Positions 1 through 7,721 of a stretch of 64,000 bases of DNA are shown here, in pieces (within the stretch, counting starts at the first letter, position 1; every line of letters begins with the position of its first letter). The stretch comes from SSC3 sp963769585. Lineage in GTDB: Bacteria; Actinomycetota; Actinomycetes; Propionibacteriales; Nocardioidaceae. A program made the translations under genes and the position numbers. The stretch lies in contig CAVYMJ010000006.1 in NCBI GenBank assembly GCA_963769585.1, forward strand, positions 2,294,001 to 2,358,000, in the 5' to 3' direction. Below the pieces are notes generated by a model. It saw only the letters and a program-made list of their open reading frames with translations. It was not told the origin of the DNA and did not search any database.

Positions 1-607
1 TCCTCTCGTCGCCGGCGAGCTTGAGGTTGAGCGTCTGGATCGCTCGGGTGTCCTCGTCGTCGCTGTGCTCGTCGAGGACCCTGCCGCCCCACAGCGTGTT
101 GTCGAAGGCGATCAACCCACCGGGCCGCACCAGCCGCAGCAGGCGCTCGTAGTAGCCGTCGTACCCGGTCTTGTCGGCGTCGACGAAGGCGAAGTCGTAC
201 CTCGACTCCTCGCCGTCGGCCAGGAGCTGGTCGAGGGTCTCGCTGGCCGGCGCGATGCGCAGGTCGACCTTGTGCGCGACGCCCGCCTCCTCCCAGTAGC
301 GGCGGGCGAGCGAGGTCCACTCCTCCGAGACGTCGCAGCAGACCAGCCGCCCGTCGTCGGGTAGCGCGAGTGCGACGGCGGTGGACGAGTAGCCGGTGAA
401 GGTGCCGACCTCGATGCACACCCGCGCACCGGTCAGCTCCACGAGCATGGCCAGGAAGGCGCCCTGCTCAGGGGCGATCTGCATGTTGTGCTGCGGGATC
501 GCGGCGGTCTCCGCGCGCAGCCGGGCCAGCACCTCCGGCTCGCGTACCCCGACCTGGACGACGTACGCCGCGAGCTCGTCGGAGAGGCCGATCGTCTTGT
601 TGCTCAT
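1..607 (-). CDS. Class I SAM-dependent O-methyltransferase (3' end beyond window)
   Basis: The reading frame starts at ATG 607-605 and is still open at the left edge, so about 202 residues are visible and the C-terminus is missing. It reads as the caffeoyl-CoA/catechol O-methyltransferase type: an N-terminal Q-x-A-P-E-Q-G-A-F-L segment, the SAM-binding motif I IEVGTFTGYSS, the acidic ribose-binding CCDVSEEW strand, and the metal/substrate segment FVDADKTGYDGYYE. Family members move a methyl group from SAM to hydroxyls of small aromatic or CoA-linked substrates in the cytoplasm. The real substrate cannot be told. The gene stands alone, with its 5' end facing the hydrolase-cyclase gene. Confidence 0.85.
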   Translation of the reverse strand, partial: MSNKTIGLSDELAAYVVQVGVREPEVLARLRAETAAIPQHNMQIAPEQGAFLAMLVELTGARVCIEVGTFTGYSSTAVALALPDDGRLVCCDVSEEWTSLARRYWEEAGVAHKVDLRIAPASETLDQLLADGEESRYDFAFVDADKTGYDGYYERLLRLVRPGGLIAFDNTLWGGRVLDEHSDDEDTRAIQTLNLKLAGDER

Positions 608-661
608 GGTCCGACCCTAGCCAAAGCACGGGTTGCCGAGGTCAGGATGGTCCAGCCGGTT

Positions 662-1993
662 TCAGCGGTCGACGGCGAAGAGTCTCCAGGTGTCCGGAAC
701 ACCCTTGAGCTCGTGCTCGCCGCGCTCGGTGAAGCCGATGCCCGAACCGGCCACCAGGTCCTTCACCGTCCCCGAGACCCTGACTTCGCTCGGTCCCGCC
801 AGAGCCCCGACCCGCGCCGCGATGTGTACGGCAATCCCGGCCACGTCGTCGCCGACCATCTCGACCTCGCCGGTGTGTAGCCCGACGCGCATTTCGATCC
901 CCAGCGGCTTCACGGCCTCCGTCACAGCGAGGGCGCAACGGATCGCTCGGGCTGGACCGTCGAACGTGGCGAGCGTGCCGTCGCCTAGGGTCTTCACCTC
1001 ACGTCCGCGGAAGCGCGCGAGCTCACGCCGTACCACGGAGTTCTGCGCTTCGAGCAGGTCGCGCCACTGCCGGTCGCCGAGGTCGGAGGCCAGCCGCGTC
1101 GAGTTCACGATGTCGGTGAACATGACCGTGGCGAGCACTCGGTCGACCTCGGTTGCCCGGCGTACGCCGGTGATGAACTCCTCGACCTCGTCGACCACAG
1201 CGTCGGTGTCGCCGGCGTGCAGCGCGTGGTCGATGCCGTCGAGCTCGACGTACTTCGCCCCGGGGATCTGACCGGCCATCCACTCGGCTCCCAGCCGGTT
1301 CACGGCCCGGTCGCCGCGCCGGTGCAGCACCATCGTGGGCACTGTGATGGCAGGAAGGACCGGCCGGACGTCGAGGTCGAGGAACATCAGGTAGTTCTGC
1401 TCGAGCATCGCCGGCGTGGAGCCGTAGCGCTGAAGCTTGGCGAACATCTCGTAGCCCTGCGGGTCGTTGGCGAGGCTGGGCGCCATGATCTCGACCATCG
1501 CTCCCTCGAAAACGTAGGGCAGCATCGCCAAGGACGACTCTATGAGCGCGTCGGCAGGGGATGCCCACGGGTAGTCCGGGGCCCAGGTGGCGCGCGCCAT
1601 CCCGCCGTACAGGACAAGGGCGTGGATGAGCTCGGGGTGCGTCGCCGCGAAGAGCACCGACATCGGCACCCCTTCCGATACGCCGAGAAGGGTGGCTCGT
1701 TCTGACCCGGCGGCCTCCATGACGGCGCGCACGTCGTCGATGCGCTCCTCGAGAGTCGGCGCGCCCACGACGGGGTCCGACAGTCCGTTGCCGCGCTTGT
1801 CGAAGAGGATCAGGCGCGAGAACGACGCGAGACGCTCGATGACGTGTCTGGTGGAAGGGAACTCCCAGGCGAGCTCGATATGGGAGATGAAGCCCGGTAC
1901 GACGACCAGGTCGACCGGACCGTCGCCGACGACCTGGTAGGCGATGGACACGTCCCCGGCTCGGGCGTACTTCGTCTTCGGCTGAGGGTTCAC
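662..1993 (-). CDS. Alpha/beta hydrolase fused to a class III adenylate cyclase domain
   Basis: 443 residues, GTG start. Residues about 10-265 form an alpha/beta hydrolase with FDKRGNGLS, the nucleophile elbow GVSEG, a late acid in RRGDRA and the base in GIDHAL. Residues about 280-443 form a class III nucleotide cyclase catalytic domain: metal aspartates in FTDIVNST and LGDGTL, adenine-selecting Lys in VKTLGDG. The usual transition-state Asn position reads His (VHIAAR), a variant I associate with cyclases of this fused family. Similar fusions are common in mycobacteria. The hydrolase half may sense or process a ligand that sets cyclase output; that link is inference. Probably cytosolic, as no membrane segment is seen. 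Confidence 0.88.
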   Translation of the reverse strand: MNPQPKTKYARAGDVSIAYQVVGDGPVDLVVVPGFISHIELAWEFPSTRHVIERLASFSRLILFDKRGNGLSDPVVGAPTLEERIDDVRAVMEAAGSERATLLGVSEGVPMSVLFAATHPELIHALVLYGGMARATWAPDYPWASPADALIESSLAMLPYVFEGAMVEIMAPSLANDPQGYEMFAKLQRYGSTPAMLEQNYLMFLDLDVRPVLPAITVPTMVLHRRGDRAVNRLGAEWMAGQIPGAKYVELDGIDHALHAGDTDAVVDEVEEFITGVRRATEVDRVLATVMFTDIVNSTRLASDLGDRQWRDLLEAQNSVVRRELARFRGREVKTLGDGTLATFDGPARAIRCALAVTEAVKPLGIEMRVGLHTGEVEMVGDDVAGIAVHIAARVGALAGPSEVRVSGTVKDLVAGSGIGFTERGEHELKGVPDTWRLFAVDR

Positions 1994-2010
1994 TGCGATG
2001 CCGGGTAGAG

Positions 2011-2025
2011 GAGGGCCACGCCCTC
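2011..2025. promoter_or_regulatory. 6-3-6 perfect inverted repeat upstream of the cyclase gene
   Basis: GAGGGC and GCCCTC flank CAC, 18 bp upstream of the GTG start of the hydrolase-cyclase gene. Position and symmetry would fit an operator, but the site is short and no regulator is tied to it. Confidence 0.25.
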
Positions 2026-2172
2026 ATACTGCCGGGAAAGCGACCACCATGGGGGAAGCGCAGCGGAAACATGGCCCTGCGTCTCACCAGACCCTGGACG
2101 AGGCTGTGGAGCCCGCGCTGGTCAGAGCCAACTCGAAGGGCGACCTGACCAGACTCAGGAGTCCCCTCTGCG

Positions 2173-2622
2173 CTAGGCCAGGGACGCAGCCAGACCCTCG
2201 AGCGGGACGAAGCCGGCTGACCCTGACGGGACGCAGCAAGTCAGGTCGGTACGGCAGACGTGCGGTGGCGGAGAGGACTCCAGCAGCGTGCGCACGGAGT
2301 CGAGCTGCGCGGCGAAGGATACGAGCTCCGTGATGCGGGCGGCGATCTCGCTCTTCTTCTGGTCGATGAGCTTGGTGACCTCGTCGTGGGTCGAGGGACA
2401 GTTGGCTCCGCCCCAGATGGGGAGGAGCTCGATGATCTGTTCGCAGGTCAGCCCCAGCCTGCGTGCACGCGTGACGAAGAGGAGCTGGGTGGCGGCGTTG
2501 GCGTCGTACACGCGGTACCCCGAGCCGGTGCGGGAGGGCTCGTCCAGCAGGCCGACGCGCTCGTAGTAGCGGACCGTCGAGACCGGGACGCCCACCTTGT
2601 CGGCGAGCTCGGAGATGCGCAC
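2173..2622 (-). CDS. MerR-family transcriptional regulator with metal-type cysteines
   Basis: 149 residues from a GTG start. Residues 1-70 are a MerR winged helix (ISELADKVGV, STVRYYERVGLL, SGYRVYD), followed by a dimerisation coiled coil. Cysteines at 75, 123, 129 and 130 sit before the coil and in a C-terminal loop (CRTDLTCC), the general layout of metal-sensing MerR proteins, though I see no metal transporter or reductase nearby. It is divergent from the alpha/beta hydrolase, and the 116-bp gap carries a 40-bp perfect palindrome with MerR-type spaced promoters in both directions. The GTG lies 6 nt after TACCGT, so the transcript is probably leaderless. Likely controls itself and the hydrolase; the inducer is unknown. 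Confidence 0.85.
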   Translation of the reverse strand: MRISELADKVGVPVSTVRYYERVGLLDEPSRTGSGYRVYDANAATQLLFVTRARRLGLTCEQIIELLPIWGGANCPSTHDEVTKLIDQKKSEIAARITELVSFAAQLDSVRTLLESSPPPHVCRTDLTCCVPSGSAGFVPLEGLAASLA

Positions 2623-2642
2623 ATCTCCACGGTAAACCTTGT

Positions 2643-2682
2643 ACCCGGGTTCAAGGTCAAGTCCTTGACCTTGAACCCGGGT
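2643..2682. promoter_or_regulatory. 40-bp palindromic operator with two divergent MerR-type promoters
   Basis: Two perfect 19-bp arms (2643-2661 and 2664-2682) are separated by TC. Rightward: TTGACC at 2665-2670 and TACGGT at 2691-2696, 20-bp spacer. Leftward, by symmetry, TTGACC lies in the left arm, followed after 20 bp by TACCGT (2634-2629). A 19-20 bp spacer holding a dyad is the hallmark of MerR-activated promoters. ACCCGGGT is the centre of each half-operator. Confidence 0.8.
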
Positions 2683-2738
2683 GAAACGCCTACGGTCTGG
2701 ACACGGAGCGAGAGGCGCTCCCGACCAAGGAGGCCGCG

Positions 2739-3596
2739 ATGCGAACTATCAGTAAGACCGTTCCCGTGGGCGACATCGAGGTCGCCTGCACTGTCGTCGG
2801 CGACGGGGCGCCGCTGGTCGTCCTGCACGGCGCCATCGGGCTCGGTAGCACCTATATGCGGACGCTCGACCCGTGGGGCAGCGAGCTTCAGCTGATCTAC
2901 TACGACCAACGCGGCAGCGGGAACACCCCGGTGGGCGACGTGGGGCGAGTGTCGTTCGCCGGCGGGATCGAGGACCTCGAAGAGCTTCGACGGAGTATGG
3001 GCCTGGGATCGATCCAGGTGCTCGGCCACTCCGCCGGCGCCTACCTAGCCGCGCTGTATGCCGCACAGCACCCCGCTACGACGGCTGGTGTGGTGCTGCT
3101 CAACCCTGGGCCGCCGCTGGCCCCGGAGCTGATGGAGCAGTTCGGAAAGACGATGTCGAACCGGCGCACGCAGGACGACGACGCAGCGCGCAAGGCAATC
3201 GAGGAGTCCGAGGGGTTCAGGACGGGGCAGCCACAGGACCTGGAGCGTCACCAGCTCAACACGTTCCTCCCGTTCTTCAAGGAGCGGGCCAGCGTCGAGC
3301 GGGTGAGCCTCGGGTTCACCGAGATCACCGCGGCCAATGTGCTGCAGGCACCGCAGCGCATGATGGGCAGCCTGGGTGCGCTCGACCCGATCAGGAGGCT
3401 CGCCAGCATCCAAGCGCCGACCCTTGTCGTCCACTCGGAGCTGGACCCGATCCCACCCGAGTGGAGCCGGTTCCTGGCCGCGACCATCCCGAGTGCCGAC
3501 TTCGCGCTCATCGACGGTGGCAGCCACTTTCCGATGGTTGAGGACGCCGAGCAGCTGCGGACCACGGTGGTGCCCTGGGTGAGGAAGCACTCCTAG
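2739..3596 (+). CDS. Alpha/beta fold hydrolase, proline iminopeptidase-like
   Basis: 285 residues; ATG preceded by AAGGAGG at 2727-2733. It has the proline iminopeptidase/haloalkane dehalogenase fold signatures: oxyanion segment LVVLHGAIG, YYDQRGSG, nucleophile elbow GHSAGA, late Asp in SELDPIPP and base His in GGSHFPM. Probably a soluble esterase, peptidase or lactonase. Its position behind a MerR-type promoter and opposite a MerR gene suggests an inducible detoxification or resistance hydrolase. Substrate cannot be read from sequence; serine-dependent antibiotic esterases belong to this superfamily but so do many unrelated enzymes. Confidence 0.83.
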   Translation: MRTISKTVPVGDIEVACTVVGDGAPLVVLHGAIGLGSTYMRTLDPWGSELQLIYYDQRGSGNTPVGDVGRVSFAGGIEDLEELRRSMGLGSIQVLGHSAGAYLAALYAAQHPATTAGVVLLNPGPPLAPELMEQFGKTMSNRRTQDDDAARKAIEESEGFRTGQPQDLERHQLNTFLPFFKERASVERVSLGFTEITAANVLQAPQRMMGSLGALDPIRRLASIQAPTLVVHSELDPIPPEWSRFLAATIPSADFALIDGGSHFPMVEDAEQLRTTVVPWVRKHS

Positions 3597-3656
3597 CCGC
3601 GGTCAGCTGGTGCTCGACGGCCGCGTAGTCGACCTGCCCGTCGGGAGTCCGGCACC

Positions 3657-4490
3657 TCAGTCCACGGTTCGCGCGAGCCGCGCGACGGCGGCGGCCACCT
3701 GAGGCCCGAACATGACTGGATCGTTGTGGTCGGCACCAGCGAGCACCACCCGCTCGGACAGAGTTCGGGCATGGTCCGCGACGCGAGCGCTGAGCACTGA
3801 AGGGACCACTGAGTCGCGGTCGCCGTAGATGACGGTCACCGAGACATCGCTGCTGGCGAAGTGCTCCAGGACCCGGAACCGGTCGCGCAGCAGGGCGCGC
3901 ACCGGCAGGAGGGGGTAGTGGTGCGCTCCCACATCGGCAAGCTCGGTGAAGGGCGAGCGGAGCACCACCCCCGCCGGCGGGCGCCGGGCCTGTAGCGCCG
4001 CGACCACACCTGAGCCCAGGGACTCGCCGAAGTAGAGCGTTCGTTGCGCCGGGTAGCCGAGCTCTTCCAGCGCCTCCGCCGCGGCGTCCGCATCCGCGGC
4101 GAGGCCGTCCTCGCTGGGGTTGCCCGGGTTGCCGCCGTAACCGCGGTAGTCCATCAGCAGTACGGCGAGTCCGTGGCGGCTCAGCTCCTGGGCGAGATCG
4201 GCTCTGCCTGCCCGGTTGCCACCGTTGCCGGGCGCGACCAGCACCGCGATCCCTGTGTCCGCTGGGCCGGTCGCCGGGACGAACCAGGCACCCAGCTCAA
4301 GTCCGTCGGCAGTGTGGAGCCTGACGTCGCGGGCACCGGCGATGACCTCTGCGGCCGGGGGCACCGGCGTGGGGTCGGGGAAGTAGATGAGCTGACGCTG
4401 CAGCGCCCACAGCATCGCAACCACCGTCCCCACGACCAGCAGGACCACGAGGAGACCACGCTCCAGCCTCCTGCGCTTTTGCCCGATCAT
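3657..4490 (-). CDS. Membrane-anchored alpha/beta hydrolase, Bem46/ABHD13-like
   Basis: 277 residues. After a basic start (IGQKRRRLERG) comes one hydrophobic segment at about 13-31 that should anchor the protein with the catalytic domain outside. Then LIYFPDPTP, DYRGYGGNPG, nucleophile elbow GESLGS, acid YGDRDSVVP and base GADHNDP, the pattern of the Bem46-like alpha/beta hydrolases. Role in these bacteria is poorly defined. The gene faces away from the flavin oxidoreductase gene across a 244-bp gap. Confidence 0.8.
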   Translation of the reverse strand: MIGQKRRRLERGLLVVLLVVGTVVAMLWALQRQLIYFPDPTPVPPAAEVIAGARDVRLHTADGLELGAWFVPATGPADTGIAVLVAPGNGGNRAGRADLAQELSRHGLAVLLMDYRGYGGNPGNPSEDGLAADADAAAEALEELGYPAQRTLYFGESLGSGVVAALQARRPPAGVVLRSPFTELADVGAHHYPLLPVRALLRDRFRVLEHFASSDVSVTVIYGDRDSVVPSVLSARVADHARTLSERVVLAGADHNDPVMFGPQVAAAVARLARTVD

Positions 4491-4734
4491 TCCTCATGCT
4501 CGCCTTGGGGGTCCTGCACCGCAAGTGAGACGGTCGGCAGGCAAGGTGGTTATCAGGGGGCTTGCCACCTGATGGGCTCCGCCCATGGCCGAGCAGGCAG
4601 CCCGAACCCGCCGCCCCTTCTGGGTCGATCCAGCGCACGACCCCGTAGTAACGACGGGCTGGCAGTGGGCGAGAGCACGACACAAGACCCAACGAGCCAT
4701 GGACGCGACACAGCGGCAGTGCCACCGTGGTCCT

Positions 4735-6102
4735 ATGACGCGAACTATTGACGCCGACTACCTCGTGGTGGGAGCGGGCGCCATGGGCATGGCCTTCACC
4801 GATGCCCTCATCGACCACGCCGACGTACGCGTCGCATTGATCGATCGCCGGCACGGTGTCAGCGGGCACTGGCTCGAGGCCTACCCCTTCGTCCGGCTGC
4901 ACCAGGCCTCCGCCTTCTACGGGGTCGCGTCGACTCTGCTCGGCGGGGGCCAACTGCAGCAGCGCGGACCCGAACAGGGCCTTCAGGAGCGAGCCCCCCA
5001 GGCCGAGGTCTGCCTCTACTACGCACGGATGCTCGAGCGGTTCGTTGAGTCGGGCAAGGTCGAGTTCTTCCCCAACAGCGAGTACGTCGGCGAGCGCACC
5101 GTCGTCTCCCAGGTCTCGGGTGCACGGTTCACGGTCCCGGAGCGTTGCCGAATCGTCGACGCCCACTATCTGGCGCCGAGCATCCCGGCGGAGAAGCCCC
5201 CACCGTTCGGCGTCGCTGACGACGCCCGGGTCCTCCCAGTCAACGGCCTCGCCCGACTTGACCACGCCCCGAGCCAGTACGTCGTCGTTGGCTCGGGCAA
5301 GACCGCGACCGATGCCTGCATCTGGCTGCTCGCGCATGGGGTCGACCCCGACGCGATCTGCTGGGTAAGGCCGCGTGAACCCTGGATGATGAACCGGGCC
5401 GTGGTCCAGCCGGACCCTGCGATCTTCACGAGCATGGCCGCCGACACGATGCAGGCCTCCGCGGAGTCCGCATCGCTGGAGGACCTGTTCCTCCGCCTCG
5501 AGGAGGCCGGCATCATGCTGCGCATCGACCGCACGGTCATGCCGACGATGGCCAAGACACCCACCCTCGCCGAGTGGGAGCTCGAGCAGCTGCGAACGCT
5601 CGAGAACGTCGTACGGCGCGGACATATCGAAGCCGTCGACCGGGGGAAGCTCGCCTTCGCCGACGGAGAGGTCGCCGTGTCGGATGACGCCTTGGTCGTT
5701 CACTGCGCAGCGGACGGCTTGAAGTACCCGCCGCTGGTGCCCGTCTGGCGCCCAGAGGGCATCACGCTGCAGGCGATCAGAGCTGGTTTCCCGTGCTTCG
5801 GCGCGGCCGTGGTGGGGTATGTCGAGGCGACCCGTCAGGACGACGGCGACAAGAACCGTCTCTGCCCGCCGACGGGCTACGGGAACTCGATGGCGGAGTG
5901 GGCGCGGATGAACGTCCGCGGCACCCAGGCGGTGATGTCCTTCATGAGCGAGCCCGACATCAAGGAGTGGTCGAACAGAGCGGCGATCAACCCGGCGCGG
6001 ATCCCACCCGAGTATCCAGGCTCCGCGGCGTTGGACGACGCGCGTGAGCGTCTCGCGGCGCATGTGCGCCCCGGGTTGGCACGGCTCGCTGAGTTGTCCT
6101 GA
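4735..6102 (+). CDS. FAD/NAD(P)-binding oxidoreductase
   Basis: 455 residues from ATG 4735; an upstream in-frame extension (from 4585) looks non-protein. The N-terminus carries the dinucleotide-binding motif VVGAGAMGMAF and acidic strand end ALIDRRHGVSGHW, followed by AYPFVRLHQ, typical of flavin monooxygenase-like enzymes. A second Rossmann motif, YVVVGSGKTATDAC, at about residue 180 should bind NAD(P)H. The family is widespread in actinobacteria as an uncharacterised NAD(P)/FAD-dependent oxidoreductase. No partner gene is adjacent: the downstream 550 bp are non-coding, so the substrate is unknown. Confidence 0.8.
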   Translation: MTRTIDADYLVVGAGAMGMAFTDALIDHADVRVALIDRRHGVSGHWLEAYPFVRLHQASAFYGVASTLLGGGQLQQRGPEQGLQERAPQAEVCLYYARMLERFVESGKVEFFPNSEYVGERTVVSQVSGARFTVPERCRIVDAHYLAPSIPAEKPPPFGVADDARVLPVNGLARLDHAPSQYVVVGSGKTATDACIWLLAHGVDPDAICWVRPREPWMMNRAVVQPDPAIFTSMAADTMQASAESASLEDLFLRLEEAGIMLRIDRTVMPTMAKTPTLAEWELEQLRTLENVVRRGHIEAVDRGKLAFADGEVAVSDDALVVHCAADGLKYPPLVPVWRPEGITLQAIRAGFPCFGAAVVGYVEATRQDDGDKNRLCPPTGYGNSMAEWARMNVRGTQAVMSFMSEPDIKEWSNRAAINPARIPPEYPGSAALDDARERLAAHVRPGLARLAELS

Positions 6103-6658
6103 CGGTTGACAGACAGCGACTAGATGTAGCGCGGCTCCGACCAGCGACGGGCATCGTGTCCAGGAGGAAGCCCCAGTCGTACATGTCCCAGCCAAGAACC
6201 GCCCGCCCAAGGTTGCACAACGTCGAGCCGTGGGCCATCGTGAATGGCACGAGCTAGGTTCGGCAAATCCCCTCACCTGGCTTCGCACCGAGTCCCCGCC
6301 GCCGCTCTGGCCACAACGCCTAGCAACTGACCCGTACCGATGGAGTGGGGTCTGTTTTCGACGGCCGTTGACACGCTCGATCCCTCGTGTGGGAAGCGAC
6401 AGGCGTTGGTCTGCAGTGGAACCGATCCACCTGCCTTTCGAACAGGATCTCCCTAGCCAGCGGCATCTCTGCGGTCGAGCTCATGCGGCGGTAGGACGCA
6501 CCTGCTGCGAGTGAACGTCGCGCCCGTCTTGGTGGTCGATCACAGCCACCTGGCCGGGTGACGAGGCGGGTGACATCGTTGCAACTGGGCGGCCCGCTGC
6601 TGGCGGGGTCGAGGAACCGACACTCAGTGTCGAATCAGGACAGATGGAGAATGGCGTG
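6103..6658. other. 556-bp non-coding gap with a possible gene remnant
   Basis: No convincing gene. On the minus strand, about 6240-6130 reads as a conserved-looking peptide (ending GWDMYDWGFLLDTMP) that runs into unrelated sequence, possibly the remnant of a decayed gene. The right end holds the short palindrome at 6618-6632. Confidence 0.4.
6618..6632. promoter_or_regulatory. 15-bp palindrome before the NAD(P)-binding gene
   Basis: CGACACT-C-AGTGTCG is a perfect 7-1-7 dyad 26 bp upstream of the ATG at 6659. Size and place suit a dimeric repressor operator (TetR or ArsR size class). No repressor gene is next to it. Confidence 0.4.
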
Positions 6659-7309
6659 ATGAAGGTGTTCCAGATCGGCGCAGCCGGCGGTATCGGGCAA
6701 CGGCTCGCGGCGTTGCTAGTCGCCGACGGGCATGAGGTCACGGGGATGGTTCGGCGACCCGATCAGGCGGGGACTGTCACCGCTACCGGAGCTGAGGTCG
6801 TGGCCGGTGACCTCATCGAGAACTCGGTCGACCAGCTGGCGGCACTCGTCGCCGGGCATGATGCGGTCGTCTTCAGCGCGGGAGCGCATGGCACCGGCCG
6901 AGACCAGACCACCCTCATCGACGGTGTCGGGCTGCAGAAGGCTGCGGCCGCTGCCGAGCAGGCCGGGGTCGACCGCTTCCTGCTCGTCTCGGTCTTCCCG
7001 GACGCGGGACGCGCTGGCGCTCCGCAGGAGGGTTTCGAGCACTACATGCGGGTCAAGAAGAGTGCTGATGTCCACCTGGCCGGCACCGGCTTGGATTGGG
7101 TGATCGTCCGACCGGGCACCTTGCTCGACGAGCCTGGTGACGGCCGGGTGACGGCTGGGCCGGCGATCGAGTACGGCGACGTCCGCCGCGACAACGTTGC
7201 CGCCTTCCTCGCTGCAGTCCTAGCCGATTCCGCCGTTAGTCACGAGATCGTCGAGCTGACTGACGGCAGCACTCCGGTGAACGAGGCCGTGACCGCACTG
7301 CATCGCTGA
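6659..7309 (+). CDS. NAD(P)-binding atypical SDR
   Basis: 216 residues. I chose ATG 6659 because GGAGA lies 8 nt upstream, whereas the earlier ATG at 6644 has its purines too close. The N-terminus has the atypical-SDR glycine motif IGAAGGIGQRLA followed by MVRRPDQ. The body resembles NAD(P)H-binding proteins of the YwnB/YtfG/NmrA group: a segment before the active site reading FLLVSVFPDAG and a VKKSADVHLAGTGLDWVIVRPG stretch interrupted here to keep it short. These proteins reduce quinones or bind NADPH as redox sensors; which applies here cannot be told. It is a single-gene unit. Confidence 0.8.
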   Translation: MKVFQIGAAGGIGQRLAALLVADGHEVTGMVRRPDQAGTVTATGAEVVAGDLIENSVDQLAALVAGHDAVVFSAGAHGTGRDQTTLIDGVGLQKAAAAAEQAGVDRFLLVSVFPDAGRAGAPQEGFEHYMRVKKSADVHLAGTGLDWVIVRPGTLLDEPGDGRVTAGPAIEYGDVRRDNVAAFLAAVLADSAVSHEIVELTDGSTPVNEAVTALHR

Positions 7310-7721
7310 GGCACACCGACTCGGCGCACGTTGCCGTCCTCGGTGATGGATCCCCTTCGGCGTGACGTCACCGCACCGTCGCGTGGCTGAAGGTGACTCA
7401 GGTGAGGCACTCGACCTCAGCAGATCTGGAAGTCGGCCAGGCGGCGGAAAGGCTCAGCCGCCCAGCTACCCCTCGTTCTGTGGTGGATCTCAGTCACCAG
7501 GTGGCTGGGATCCGTCGCATAGTGGCCGCCATGACGCCAAGCGACCGCGTTGACGGCCAGCTGCACTCTGGGCGAAGTGCAGCGGCTGGGGCGCGCGATA
7601 CGGCGTGGCCAGCGAGATGGCAGCGCAGGGCGTCGTTGTCTCAGCGCATCAGTAGTGATGGCGTCGCGGTCGACTGATAGTCACGCGGCAGGGCCCGCGT
7701 CTGGCGCGCAGCGCGCGCGGG
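7310..7721. other. 412-bp gap without recognisable gene
   Basis: Open frames here have no family signature and no ribosome binding site. The end at about 7685-7725 is rich in GCGCGC alternation between converging genes but has no clear U-tailed terminator. Confidence 0.4.

Noticed and set aside
4297..6288. 663-codon minus-strand frame opposite the flavin oxidoreductase
   Set aside because: Shadow of a gene with clear FAD and NAD motifs; composition typical of high-GC antisense frames.
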